DNA of 64,000 bases, taken from positions 1,612,001 through 1,676,000 of the forward strand of contig NZ_CP006911.1 in NCBI RefSeq assembly GCF_001281385.1, written 5' to 3'. Numbering within the stretch: the first letter of the stretch is position 1; each line of letters begins with the position of its first letter. Under the pieces are notes generated by a model, which was not told where the DNA came from, did not search any database, and saw only the letters and a program-made list of their open reading frames with translations. Positions 16,354-24,118 of this stretch are shown piece by piece. A program made the translations under genes and the position numbers. This DNA comes from Candidatus Pseudothioglobus singularis PS1 (GTDB lineage: Bacteria; Pseudomonadota; Gammaproteobacteria; PS1; Pseudothioglobaceae).

Positions 16354-17061
16354 ATGGAAGGCATGTTACAAGCTGGAGATTTTGTTGGCGTCTCATTTTG
16401 GTTAGTATCTGTTGCTATGGTCGCTGCGACAGTGTTCTTTTTTTATGAAGGAATGTCAGTAAAAAAAGAGTGGAAACTTTCAATGACAATTGCAGGACTA
16501 GTGACACTAGTTGCAGCAATTCATTACTACTATATGAGAGACTATTGGGTTGCTTCAGTAATTGCTGGCACTCCAGATTCTCCTATAGTTTATAGATATA
16601 TTGACTGGTTAATCACTGTACCTTTATTAATGATTGAATTCTTCATTATTCTTAAAGCAGTTGGTGCCAGCATCTCAACAAACTCTTTCTGGAGACTGTT
16701 AGTTGGTACTCTAGTTATGCTTATCGGTGGATTTGCAGGTGAGTTAATGCTGATCTCAGCTTCCCTAGGATTTATTATAGGAATGGTAGGTTGGGCAATC
16801 ATCATCTGGGAAATCTTCGGTGGTGAAGCAAGTAAGGCTGCAGAGGCTAATGCAGGAGTTAAATCTGCCTTCAACGCACTAAGACTTATTGTTTTAGTTG
16901 GTTGGGCAATCTACCCTCTAGGATATATCTTTGGATATATGATGGGCAGTGTTGACTCAGGATCACTAAACATTATTTACAACCTTGCAGATTTTGTTAA
17001 CAAGATTCTGTTTGGTTTAATTATATGGAATGTAGCAGTAAGAGAGTCTAGCGACGCTTAA
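16354..17061 (+). CDS. Proteorhodopsin, green-tuned proton pump
   Basis: 235 residues, seven hydrophobic helices. H57, D84 (Schiff-base counter-ion), T88, L92, E95 (proton donor) and retinal lysine K217 match H75, D97, T101, L105, E108 and K231 of the SAR86 protein, so this is a DTE-type outward proton pump; Leu at the tuning position predicts green absorption. The ribosome site AAGGAG (16343-16348) is well placed. The gene is monocistronic: a strong terminator follows. No carotenoid or retinal synthesis gene (crtEBIY, blh) is in the window, so chromophore synthesis must be encoded elsewhere. Confidence 0.97.
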   Translation: MEGMLQAGDFVGVSFWLVSVAMVAATVFFFYEGMSVKKEWKLSMTIAGLVTLVAAIHYYYMRDYWVASVIAGTPDSPIVYRYIDWLITVPLLMIEFFIILKAVGASISTNSFWRLLVGTLVMLIGGFAGELMLISASLGFIIGMVGWAIIIWEIFGGEASKAAEANAGVKSAFNALRLIVLVGWAIYPLGYIFGYMMGSVDSGSLNIIYNLADFVNKILFGLIIWNVAVRESSDA

Positions 17062-17077
17062 CACTCTTTGCTCAATT

Positions 17078-17107
17078 AAAGCCCTCTTATTTAGAGGGCT
17101 TTTTTTT
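17078..17107 (+). terminator. Rho-independent terminator of proteorhodopsin
   Basis: A 10-bp perfect stem (AAAGCCCTCT at 17078-17087 with AGAGGGCTTT at 17093-17102), a 5-base loop and a run of eight T form a textbook terminator. Confidence 0.92.
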
Positions 17108-17155
17108 ACTCAAAAGAAAATTAAGTCTCTCCATAATTCTAGATTAGAGATCACT

Positions 17156-17275
17156 ATGAAGCCTGAAAAGATTTGTAAGACTTGTGGTAAGCCCTTTACC
17201 TGGAGAAAGAAATGGCGAAAGGACTGGGATAATGTTCTGTATTGCAGTGAGAGATGCAGGCGAAACAAAACATAA
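17156..17275 (+). CDS. DUF2256 zinc-finger-like small protein
   Basis: 39 residues: CKTCGKPFTWRKKW and YCSERCRRNK match DUF2256, with two CxxC-type pairs likely to bind zinc. The family is often found beside cryptochrome/photolyase genes; none is present in this window, although proteorhodopsin is directly upstream. Function unknown. ATG at 17156, no strong ribosome site. Confidence 0.85.
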   Translation: MKPEKICKTCGKPFTWRKKWRKDWDNVLYCSERCRRNKT

Positions 17276-17297
17276 ATAGTCTTGATGCTTCAAATAA

Positions 17298-17324
17298 GAA
17301 AGGCCCTAATAATTAGGACCTTTC
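17298..17324. terminator. Bidirectional terminator
   Basis: GAAAGGCCCTAAT (17298-17310) is followed almost at once by its complement (17311-17324) with one mismatch. It lies between the plus-strand DUF2256 gene and the minus-strand gene ending at 17344, so it can serve both. Confidence 0.75.
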
Positions 17325-17343
17325 ATTATTGACTCTTTAAATT

Positions 17344-17712
17344 TTATCTAGATTTCCAAAAAAACAAAATTGCAAAAATTACATCAGGGCCTAAATTTCC
17401 AATGAGGTTCGCACCGTCAGAAGGAAACACGCCTGTCATCATCTGGTAAACGCTTAAAATCAAATATACTACATGCCATAGAGCGAAGAACATACCGACT
17501 GACTTTAAGTTATCGCCAACCCAATTTGGCATCTGCCAACTGATATAAGCAATAGCGATGACCATTAATGACATGCCCTGCATCATATTTGCTGCAAGCG
17601 CATTTTCACCGACATTGAATCCTGCCATCAAAGAAGCTGGCGACAATAACATCCCAATACCAAAGATTGCCATCAAGGCAGCTTGAAGTCTGAAAACTAA
17701 AGATAAACTCAT
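17344..17712 (-). CDS. Small four-helix membrane protein, paralogue of the gene at 49170
   Basis: 122 residues with four hydrophobic segments. It shares length and the motifs NWVGDNLKSVGM and ILFFWK with the protein at 49170-49538 (SWVGDNLMKVGM, ALFFWK). No function known to me. The two genes are 32 kb apart and each is next to a terminator, so they look like independently transcribed members of one small family. Confidence 0.75.
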   Translation of the reverse strand: MSLSLVFRLQAALMAIFGIGMLLSPASLMAGFNVGENALAANMMQGMSLMVIAIAYISWQMPNWVGDNLKSVGMFFALWHVVYLILSVYQMMTGVFPSDGANLIGNLGPDVIFAILFFWKSR

Positions 17713-17970
17713 AATAACCCCTTATTATTAAAAGAAATTTTAATATACCATAAACCTTTAATTCATATTAAGGGTGGATAAAAGAATCTTAAAATTAAGC
17801 TCATTATGACATCTAAATTTAGTATACTGATTAATAAGGTAGGGTATAAATTTAAAAATTACTTTCTCCTAAAGCAATTGTTAAATATCTTCTTTCTTAG
17901 AAATAAACCCTGCCTTATAATATCGATCTAATCAGGATTAAGATAAGAACATAGTAAGGACATTAAAATT

Positions 17971-18059
17971 TACAGCAAGCTTTCAAAGCCGACGCGTCTT
18001 ACTAGCTTTGGTGTGAGAGTTCTTGCTGTAGGTCTTTCATGCCAATCTCACCTTGGCAT
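17971..18059. other. Structured non-coding element with possible pseudoknot
   Basis: In a gap of about 350 bases without a gene (17713-18065), two hairpins stand close together. The first pairs TACAGCAAG (17971-17979) with CTTGCTGTA (18022-18030), with an inner pair CAAAGC/GCTTTG (17984-17989/18005-18010). The second pairs ATGCCAA (18039-18045) with TTGGCAT (18053-18059). Its loop TCTCAC (18046-18051) is complementary to GTGAGA (18013-18018) inside the first. No T-run follows, so it is not a simple terminator. It lies just downstream of the Sel1-type gene's stop on the minus strand. The rest of the gap is A/T-rich with nothing recognised. Confidence 0.45.
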
Positions 18060-18065
18060 TGGAGT

Positions 18066-18500
18066 TTAAATTTTATCTAACTCATTGATGTTATATAGCT
18101 CTTCTGCAACCTTACTATATTTTTCATAGGTGCTATCCATAGCTTTCTCAAGCCACTTCTTTGCCTCTTGCATATCCTGATTAACACCTATCCCCCCTAT
18201 GTATGAAGCGCCGATTGAGAATTGCGCAGGTGCGTAACCCAAGTTGGCAGATTTGAGCCACCACTCGAAGGCAGATTCATCGCTCTGAACAACCCACATA
18301 CCTTCCTTCATGTACATCGTGCCAAACTCGAACATTGCCTTGGGGTGGCCTCTTGTTGCGAGCTGGCTGATTTTATATAGCTCTTTTGCAGATTTCTCAT
18401 ACTCACCTGCTTGATCATATGCAAGAGCTCTTTTGAGGTCAGCGTTGACATTAAAAGATAGAACTAGAAATGGTATAAATAATAAACTTAATATTTTCAT
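18066..18500 (-). CDS. Sel1-like repeat secreted protein
   Basis: 144 residues: signal peptide (about 1-20, ending NVNA), then Sel1/TPR-type helical repeats (GHPKAMFEFGTMYMKEGM, YAPAQFSIGASYIGGIGVNQ, EAKKWLEKAM). Such solenoids mediate protein contacts in the periplasm. An AAAGAAC box shared with three other small secreted protein genes lies 46 bases upstream of its ATG. Confidence 0.82.
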   Translation of the reverse strand: MKILSLLFIPFLVLSFNVNADLKRALAYDQAGEYEKSAKELYKISQLATRGHPKAMFEFGTMYMKEGMWVVQSDESAFEWWLKSANLGYAPAQFSIGASYIGGIGVNQDMQEAKKWLEKAMDSTYEKYSKVAEELYNINELDKI

Positions 18501-18545
18501 GACACATGATAGTGGTCAGACATGAAGATTAAATGTAGATTAAGA

Positions 18546-18552
18546 GTTCTTT
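18546..18552 (-). promoter_or_regulatory. AAAGAAC upstream box (copy 1)
   Basis: On the minus strand TCTAAAGAACTCTTAATC then TACAT, 46 bases before the Sel1-type gene. The same box with similar flanks is upstream of genes starting at 21075, 24047 and 26271. It may be a common activator or sigma-factor site. Confidence 0.45.
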
Positions 18553-18674
18553 AGATAAAGATATTTATAACATCAAAAGCACTAACCATAGGCCCCACCA
18601 AAGCGACTTTGAATAATAATCTCTTTAGCGACTGAAGTTCTCACTTTGAATTTACGTAATAAATATCTCAAAGA

Positions 18675-19025
18675 TTAAAACGCCTTATCAACTGTTATAG
18701 ATTTCTCATTGCCAAAAGTATCAATCTTTAAGTTAGTTCCAGAGCGCGTTGAATATATTGGCCCCTTCCCCATAAGCATTTTATTCCACCTTTTTAATTT
18801 AAGGAATCGTTCGCTTTCTTTGGAGATTGATACTTCAGATTTTTTAAATGAAATCCCCTCATCACAAATAATGTCTCTAGCTTCTAGCTCAAAAATTACC
18901 TGGGCAGATAGGGGGGGATCTTTTGCAAATATACAAATCTGGTCATCGCTAAAATCACTGACATCTAAAGATGCAAAAACAAATTGACTGATAAGTACTA
19001 GTGAAATAAAAAAAAATGTTCTCAT
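18675..19025 (-). CDS. Small secreted protein, C31/R50/C54 family (member 1)
   Basis: 116 residues with a signal peptide ending near residue 18. The mature start SDFSDDQIC, then R50 and C54 (EARDIIC), matches two other proteins in this window (20779-21075 and 23742-24047) at the same residue numbers. The two cysteines, 23 apart, probably form a disulfide. The C-terminal 60 residues are basic and differ from the other members. This member lacks the AAAGAAC upstream box. Function unknown. Confidence 0.7.
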   Translation of the reverse strand: MRTFFFISLVLISQFVFASLDVSDFSDDQICIFAKDPPLSAQVIFELEARDIICDEGISFKKSEVSISKESERFLKLKRWNKMLMGKGPIYSTRSGTNLKIDTFGNEKSITVDKAF

Positions 19026-19118
19026 TATGAATGTAAATTATAAAGTGTATCTGTCGCAATAAATATTTTGTCAATCACGCTAAATGTATATTTTTTTTTA
19101 CATAGAGTATATTATTTA

Positions 19119-19139
19119 ATACATAATGTATGTTATACT
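19119..19139 (+). promoter_or_regulatory. Palindromic operator-like site over the promoter of the 19167 operon
   Basis: ATACAT-A-ATGTAT (19119-19131) is a perfect inverted repeat that ends three bases before a -10-like TATACT (19134-19139). The operon encodes an XRE-type regulator, so autorepression is likely. Confidence 0.45.
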
Positions 19140-19166
19140 TTACATTAATTAGTAACACTTCGCATA

Positions 19167-19586
19167 ATGAATATCAAAATTAGAAATACTTTTGCAGAGA
19201 TAATAGGCGCATTAATTGCGATGACTTGGATGTGGCTTCAGTTAACTGATGCCTCAACAATGACAATAGAGTTGGTCTCTAAAGTCCTAGCTCAGGGAAT
19301 TGGAATCAGCATTATTCTAATTATTATCCTTCATATCGTTTTCAATATACTATCGTCAATCATCTCAGGTCAATACGAAAAAGATATTGATGATGAAAGG
19401 GATAAAATTTATGAACTCTATGCCTTACAGCTAAGCAGTGTTATATTTGGAATCTCGATTGTAACAACACTTGTCTTATTGGGTTGGTTTAATCTTTCTA
19501 TCAATACAGGCCTTATTGTTATTACTTTTGCAGGTTTTATAGGAAGTATTATTAGTCTTTTCTTAAAAATTTACCTCTACAGATAG
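19167..19586 (+). CDS. Four-helix membrane protein paired with an XRE regulator
   Basis: 139 residues with four hydrophobic segments (about 10-25, 38-65, 85-105, 112-135) and a charged cytoplasmic loop (QYEKDIDDERDKIYELY) between helices 2 and 3. This layout, followed two bases later by a small Cro/CI-type gene, is a common bacterial pair (DUF2178-like), thought to sense envelope or redox state. Function is not established. Confidence 0.7.
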   Translation: MNIKIRNTFAEIIGALIAMTWMWLQLTDASTMTIELVSKVLAQGIGISIILIIILHIVFNILSSIISGQYEKDIDDERDKIYELYALQLSSVIFGISIVTTLVLLGWFNLSINTGLIVITFAGFIGSIISLFLKIYLYR

Positions 19587-19588
19587 TA

Positions 19589-19804
19589 ATGATTAAGAAA
19601 AAGATTCATATAGAAAATGCCGTTAGAAAGCTCAGGTTTAATAGTAATGAAATGACGCAGCAAGGACTTGCAGAACTTGTTGGCGTCTCAAGACAGACGA
19701 TCGTTGCTATTGAAAAGTATAAGTACACCCCCTCACTAGATCTAGCATTTAAGATTGCGCTGGCATTTGATAGGGAAATACAAGAAGTTTTTTTTATAAA
19801 CTAA
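19589..19804 (+). CDS. Small XRE/Cro-family transcriptional regulator
   Basis: 71 residues, essentially one helix-turn-helix domain: MTQQGLAELVGVSRQTIVAI then EKYKYTPSLDLAFKIALAF. This is the short YozG/YgzD-like type that usually follows a membrane partner gene. Likely regulates its own operon through the palindrome at 19119-19131 (inference). Confidence 0.88.
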   Translation: MIKKKIHIENAVRKLRFNSNEMTQQGLAELVGVSRQTIVAIEKYKYTPSLDLAFKIALAFDREIQEVFFIN

Positions 19805-19826
19805 TAATTAATACCAGGAGGAAGTA

Positions 19827-20012
19827 ATGGAAATATCTGAACTAGATCCACAAATAAAAGATACTCAAGACGAACTCATAATGCATCAACAAAAGACTCA
19901 AAAGTTTAAAGAGTACGTGCAAGGTCTTTACATCGATGTCTATACGCAGGATGAATTTACTAGGAGGGTTGATGCAATTTTTAATGAAACCTTTAAGAGA
20001 GATGAAAAATGA
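19827..20012 (+). CDS. Small acidic protein of unknown function
   Basis: 61 residues, mostly helical in appearance (KDTQDELIMHQQKTQKFKEY), with no signal or membrane segment. A strong AGGAGG (about 19816-19821) precedes the ATG, and its stop overlaps the next start (ATGA), both signs of a real gene. Part of the 19167-20763 gene set. Confidence 0.7.
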   Translation: MEISELDPQIKDTQDELIMHQQKTQKFKEYVQGLYIDVYTQDEFTRRVDAIFNETFKRDEK

Positions 20013-20164
20013 CAAATGAAAAAAATCAGTTGATCGAGCAACTCAGCCGTATTGACAATAATCTAGAAAAACTCCAAAAAAACTCAAATAGAATCAGTGA
20101 TAATATGGGCCTTATATGGTTAATACTCGTGGGTTATATTATCTATATAGAATTTTTTAAATAA
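20009..20164 (+). CDS. Small tail-anchored membrane protein
   Basis: 51 residues: a coiled-coil-like N-terminal part (NQLIEQLSRIDNNLEKLQKN) and one C-terminal hydrophobic helix (GLIWLILVGYIIYI). The ATG overlaps the preceding stop. No family recognised. Confidence 0.65.
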   Translation: MTNEKNQLIEQLSRIDNNLEKLQKNSNRISDNMGLIWLILVGYIIYIEFFK

Positions 20165-20190
20165 TTCATTATTTTTTTTATAGAGGAAGC

Positions 20191-20763
20191 ATGCAAGAGT
20201 ATCCCGTAAATTTAAAAATTGATTATCCTGAATCATCGGATCGGTTAACTGCCGTCTTTAGGCTGATTCTAGTCATTCCGATTATCATTATCCTAGCCCT
20301 GATTTCAACCTATGCTGAAGCCTTATCCTTTGCGATCGCAATGATGATTCTCTTTAAAGAAAAATACCCGAAGTGGTGGTTTGACTGGAACATTGGCATC
20401 ACTAAATTTGCATATAGAATTGTGGCTTATGTTTTCCTTATGAGAGATGAGTACCCCTCAACGGATGATGATCAATCAGTACACCTAACTATCCCCTTTC
20501 CCGATGTTAAACAAGATCTAAAGAGATGGATGCCACTCGTTAAATGGATCCTCGTAATCCCTCATATCATTGCGCTAATCATTATTTTTATTGGTGTTGT
20601 ACTAGGCACAATTTTTGCTTTAATCGCTATCTTATTTACAGGTAAATATCCAATAGCCATATTTAGATTTAATGAAGGTTTTTTAAGATGGTCATTAAGG
20701 GTTAGCGCATTTGCTCTTCTTTTGACAACGGATAAGTACCCACCATTTAGGCTTAGCGAGTAA
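20191..20763 (+). CDS. DUF4389 membrane protein
   Basis: 190 residues. Two internal units, each with hydrophobic helices followed by a tract ending in DEYPS/DKYPPF, match the DUF4389 layout (RLTAVFRLILVIP, then MPLVKWILVIPH). Unknown function. Ribosome site AGAGGA upstream. It closes the plus-strand set that begins at 19167. Confidence 0.82.
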   Translation: MQEYPVNLKIDYPESSDRLTAVFRLILVIPIIIILALISTYAEALSFAIAMMILFKEKYPKWWFDWNIGITKFAYRIVAYVFLMRDEYPSTDDDQSVHLTIPFPDVKQDLKRWMPLVKWILVIPHIIALIIIFIGVVLGTIFALIAILFTGKYPIAIFRFNEGFLRWSLRVSAFALLLTTDKYPPFRLSE

Positions 20764-20778
20764 ACCTTTAAAGCGACC

Positions 20779-21075
20779 CTAATATGAGTAAGACTTATCT
20801 TTATCGTTTGTCGTCACAGGAATTAAAGAAGGATCTGGCGAAGGAAAAGTTGTCCCAACTCCTGAAGTGACTAATTTATCATCTGGCAAAGAAGAAACCT
20901 CAACACCTCCGTAACAAATGATCTCTCTCTTAAGAACTTCTTTCTGAATATATTCAGGAGTTGCTGCCGACTCCATCCATCCACACAAATCATCATTAGA
21001 CCAGTCATCCAAAAGAGCGCCATGTGAAGTGCTTGCAAAACCTAGAACAAAAGCAATTAAATATCGACTTTTCAT
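20779..21075 (-). CDS. Small secreted protein, C31/R50/C54 family (member 2)
   Basis: 98 residues with a signal peptide (about 1-19). The mature protein opens DDWSNDDLCGW, continues PEYIQKEVLKREIICYGG with R50 and C54, and ends in a low-complexity tail that contains GTTFPSP, shared with member 3 (GTVFPSP). The upstream region carries an AAAGAAC box 70 bases before the ATG. Function unknown. Confidence 0.75.
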   Translation of the reverse strand: MKSRYLIAFVLGFASTSHGALLDDWSNDDLCGWMESAATPEYIQKEVLKREIICYGGVEVSSLPDDKLVTSGVGTTFPSPDPSLIPVTTNDKDKSYSY

Positions 21076-21144
21076 AATAAGATAAGTTTATAAAAAAAAC
21101 ACCTAATATATGCTGTTTCCTCCAAGAATCAATGTAAATTGAGT

Positions 21145-21151
21145 GTTCTTT
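21145..21151 (-). promoter_or_regulatory. AAAGAAC upstream box (copy 2)
   Basis: Minus strand TAAAAGAACACTCAATTTAC, 70 bases upstream of the secreted-family gene at 21075. Compare the copies near 18546, 24095 and 26344. Confidence 0.4.
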
Positions 21152-21187
21152 TAATGAAAACCATAGTTTTTCAATATTTTAGAACTA

Positions 21188-22381
21188 ATGTACGACATTA
21201 CTCGTAAAAAATATAACGGTGAAATGAAGTTTACTGTTACACGCGCCTATACTCATAAGACTGTCGCTGAGCTCAGAGAGGAGCTACTTCGCGTCAAAAG
21301 TATTGTTGATTACTGGAAAGACAAATCGGATAAAAGAGCATTTGGTGAAATAAAAGCTGGCAATATTTCCTTTGAAAAATGGAGAGAAATATATGCAAGT
21401 TTTGGCTGGATAGAGCTTGAAGAATACCGGTGCTTCTATAACCCTAATAGTGTCAGTATTGACGAAGAAATCATTACAGCACTTCCCTCCATAGAGGGTA
21501 ATAGTGACAATGAGCAGAGTGGTACTTGGGCCTCTTATGAACTAGATAAATCATATTCATCATTTTGGAAAGTATGGAATAAATACTATCAGAAATGGTG
21601 TTTTAGACTCAACAAACTTGAGATGGCACGCTTTGATATGAGAAGAGTTTCACAGACTCAAACAACCAGAATTGAGGAAGCCCTTTTTGTTCTTCTAGGA
21701 CTAAGTCCATCGGTTCAAGGCACCGAGGGTTTTGAAAACTTTAGTCTGAGTGAGAGACTATTTGAAACTGATAGTATTGAATATCAAGACTACCAAGGCA
21801 ATAAACTAGTTATTAATAGTAACCTCTATTCAAATGATGATTACGGACATCTTGAATGGTATCTGAAACAAAAAAAGGAGTATGTACTCATTGAAAGGCT
21901 TGCAACAAGAGGTCAGCCATCTGACTTTAGTGACAGACTCTCATCTTCTAAATTTAACGAGTGGGCATACAAAAATAACTATATCGAGGACAGGGTTCCT
22001 ATGATCAGAAATACTGTTGAAAGTCCATTTGGTGAGGGCTTTGCATTCAGTCTTTTCAGTGGGTTAGTGGAAGTTGGCTATCTCAAGGGATCTTTTGATT
22101 GCATGTGGAATCTTGCAGATGGCATGTCATGGATGTCACTCCACTACCTTGCTAATGAGATTGTGAACAGAAAACTCATTCAAACCAATAGTCCTTTTGA
22201 ACATATTAAAAAATATATTCACTACGCGTCAACTTATCCACTTGAAGATCAATTTTTTAAGCCAGCAATTGATAAATTTAGTGAAACAGATGATGAAAAA
22301 ATCTTTAAACAAGAATGTGATTTAATAAACTCAGCTCTAGATAACATTGAGCCAAATAAAGCTATTAATTATGGAGAGTAA
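21188..22381 (+). CDS. Uncharacterised 397-residue protein
   Basis: A full-length, uninterrupted frame with ordinary base use. It is rich in Trp, Tyr and charged residues, has no signal peptide or membrane helix, and looks like a globular cytoplasmic protein. I recognise no domain. Its stop is immediately followed by the ATG of a 57-residue gene, which in turn overlaps a TIGR03643-family gene, so the three form one operon. Confidence 0.75.
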   Translation: MYDITRKKYNGEMKFTVTRAYTHKTVAELREELLRVKSIVDYWKDKSDKRAFGEIKAGNISFEKWREIYASFGWIELEEYRCFYNPNSVSIDEEIITALPSIEGNSDNEQSGTWASYELDKSYSSFWKVWNKYYQKWCFRLNKLEMARFDMRRVSQTQTTRIEEALFVLLGLSPSVQGTEGFENFSLSERLFETDSIEYQDYQGNKLVINSNLYSNDDYGHLEWYLKQKKEYVLIERLATRGQPSDFSDRLSSSKFNEWAYKNNYIEDRVPMIRNTVESPFGEGFAFSLFSGLVEVGYLKGSFDCMWNLADGMSWMSLHYLANEIVNRKLIQTNSPFEHIKKYIHYASTYPLEDQFFKPAIDKFSETDDEKIFKQECDLINSALDNIEPNKAINYGE

Positions 22382-22555
22382 ATGAAAGTACTAAAAGTTT
22401 TAGATGCCGAATTGGTCCTCATTGACCTTGAAGTCAATCTAGGGGATAGAAAACAAAATAGTCCGACTCTGTGTGCCAGGTTCAAAGACAAAATTATTCC
22501 CTTAAACACTCCAGATGGTAGGCCTATTCTGATGAATGAGGATAATGCCATATGA
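22382..22555 (+). CDS. Small protein of unknown function
   Basis: 57 residues, starting on the base after the preceding stop and overlapping the next start by 4 bases (ATGA). The chain begins MKVLKVLDAELVLIDLEVNL and looks like a small beta-rich fold. No family recognised; the tight packing between two genes is the main support. Confidence 0.6.
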   Translation: MKVLKVLDAELVLIDLEVNLGDRKQNSPTLCARFKDKIIPLNTPDGRPILMNEDNAI

Positions 22556-22749
22556 TCGATACGAATGAGCTAATTGAGATGGCCTGGAGTGATGATGTCA
22601 CATTTTCAGACATAGAGAGGGATCTCGGAATCAAGGAACCCGAAGTTAAGCGGATCATGCAAGCAAATCTTAAATCAAGCTCCTATAAGCTCTGGCGAAA
22701 AAGAGTTCGCTGGATTAAGGAAAAACAAAAGAAATCAAAAAAAATTTAA
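22552..22749 (+). CDS. TIGR03643/DUF2805 family protein
   Basis: 65 residues. LIEMAWSDDVTFSDIERDLG, EVKRIMQANLKSSSYKLWRK and RVRW match the TIGR03643 family, a small helix-turn-helix-like protein often found near cryptochrome/photolyase and DUF2256 genes. A basic tail suggests nucleic-acid contact. Function unknown. Confidence 0.85.
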   Translation: MIDTNELIEMAWSDDVTFSDIERDLGIKEPEVKRIMQANLKSSSYKLWRKRVRWIKEKQKKSKKI

Positions 22750-22878
22750 ACCTTAGCTTATAGATCATAATTAGCCTTATTAAGAGAAGTCTTTGAAAAT
22801 GCTTACTATGGGAAAAGTACAACTGATTACCTAACCTTTAATGATGTTAAAAGTTTCTCCTCAGGCTAAACTGATAAA

Positions 22879-23478
22879 TTAAAAATAGAAGCTGACCTCA
22901 GAGACAGAGACATCAGACTTAAAATCTCGTCCATAAGCAACGATTCCAAAGTCTCTTATGTCATTAATGTCCAGCTTGGAGGTCTTTGAGGTTGAACGCT
23001 TAAATGCACTAAACGGCATCTCTACTTGACTCCAATCAGGACCCGCCTTAAAAGTATGATAATAGTAATCACTTGGCCTCCAAGTGAAATAAGTGCGGAT
23101 CATAACGTGGTAGGTCTCTCCGTTACCGCGAACATTTAATCGAACCCCTTGAAGCTCTTGACCCCCTTTATTAGCATCATGAATTAGCTGAAACATCTTT
23201 GGCTTTTTAAATAGAGAGACAGCAGAACGTAACTGAATGAACCCCCCATTGTTCCTTGTGCTCACATCACCAGTGAGCCTTGCAAATGAGGTATCCCCAT
23301 CTTTTTCCAAGTAAACATTGCCCTCAGAAACGCCCCCCATGACGCGATCACTAACGTACTTCCAGTCGCTAACTGCACCCTCCTGAATTGGAAACACAAG
23401 ATCATTCTGTGCTAGAGAAACAGTCGCTATAAAAGACAGCAAAATGAATGCTATAAATTGTTTCGCAGTATTTACCAC
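22879..23478 (-). CDS. CIA30-family (complex I intermediate-associated protein 30) secreted protein
   Basis: The domain reads SDWKYVSDRVMGGVSEGNV, NNGGFIQLRS, GNGETYHVMIRT and WSQVEMPFSAFKRS, typical of the galactose-binding-like CIA30 fold. I choose a GTG start at 23478 that overlaps the upstream stop (GTGGTAA) and yields a signal peptide ending at VSLAQ (199 residues); an ATG at 23544 would overlap the upstream gene by 73 bases and spoil the signal peptide. Bacterial members are not shown to assemble complex I. Coupled to the 69-residue gene before it. Confidence 0.82.
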   Translation of the reverse strand: MVNTAKQFIAFILLSFIATVSLAQNDLVFPIQEGAVSDWKYVSDRVMGGVSEGNVYLEKDGDTSFARLTGDVSTRNNGGFIQLRSAVSLFKKPKMFQLIHDANKGGQELQGVRLNVRGNGETYHVMIRTYFTWRPSDYYYHTFKAGPDWSQVEMPFSAFKRSTSKTSKLDINDIRDFGIVAYGRDFKSDVSVSEVSFYF

Positions 23479-23681
23479 CAGCCTAATGCTCTTCCATTTC
23501 CTGCAATAATGAGGACACAGGTGACTATATGAAGAACAATCCAAAATGTTCTGAAAGCCAGTGCCTTTTTGACATCTGTCTGTGTAATGGGTAAAAACTC
23601 AGGCTTATCCTCATCGTTGACACCAATTGGCATCCCAACTGTCCTTGCCCAAACTTTTAAAAATCGTCTCTGACCACTCAT
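23472..23681 (-). CDS. Small single-helix membrane protein upstream of CIA30
   Basis: 69 residues: a basic N-terminus (MSGQRRFLKVWARTVG), an acidic middle and one hydrophobic segment (FWIVLHIVTCVLIIAG) followed by GRALGWW. No family recognised. Translationally coupled to the CIA30 gene. Confidence 0.65.
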   Translation of the reverse strand: MSGQRRFLKVWARTVGMPIGVNDEDKPEFLPITQTDVKKALAFRTFWIVLHIVTCVLIIAGNGRALGWW

Positions 23682-23741
23682 ACTATTATTGAATCTAATA
23701 ATTAATTTGAAAAGTTTAAAGTAATTATTCCAAAGGAAGGA

Positions 23742-24047
23742 TTAAAGCGTTATCTTGTAGTTAAATATAAATCTTAGGCCGCTCGATTTCTTTTTCTCTT
23801 TAATTACAGGCGATGGAAAGACTGTTCCATACTCGTTATAGGCTGGAGTTTCTAGTGCATATTGACTTGATTCTTGATTCTCATAACAAATTACCTCTCT
23901 CAAATCGATCTCTTGAGAAATAGGATCAGGAATGGACACAGAATCGACCCATCTGCATAGGTCTTCAGAAGTCCAATCACTTAAATCGTTTGCTAAAGAA
24001 GTATTCATAAAACCTAATGAGAAAACTAATATAATAATTTTTTTCAT
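23742..24047 (-). CDS. Small secreted protein, C31/R50/C54 family (member 3)
   Basis: 101 residues, signal peptide to about residue 19 (TSLA). The mature start LSDWTSEDLCRW, then DPISQEIDLREVICYEN with R50 and C54, lines up without gaps with members 1 and 2. The tail has GTVFPSP and a basic end. An AAAGAAC box is 48 bases upstream of the ATG. Function unknown; a periplasmic or exported disulfide mini-domain is likely. Confidence 0.75.
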   Translation of the reverse strand: MKKIIILVFSLGFMNTSLANDLSDWTSEDLCRWVDSVSIPDPISQEIDLREVICYENQESSQYALETPAYNEYGTVFPSPVIKEKKKSSGLRFIFNYKITL

Positions 24048-24094
24048 AAACTTTATTATAAGGAATCAAGAAACAAGAAACGTGAAGATTGAGA

Positions 24095-24101
24095 GTTCTT
24101 T
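24095..24101 (-). promoter_or_regulatory. AAAGAAC upstream box (copy 3)
   Basis: Minus strand CTAAAGAACTCTCAATCTTC, 48 bases upstream of the gene starting at 24047; a TTATAAT-like -10 follows near the start. Closely similar to the copy at 18546-18552 in sequence and spacing. Confidence 0.45.
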
Positions 24102-24118
24102 AGATAAAGCCTTCAAGA

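Noticed and set aside
17971-18059. Integron attC site or CRISPR
   Set aside because: No GTTRRRY core sites, no integrase and no regularly spaced repeats.
22879-23544. ATG at 23544 as the start of the CIA30 gene
   Set aside because: It overlaps the upstream gene by 73 bases and puts a charged stretch before the signal peptide; the GTG at 23478 overlaps the stop neatly.
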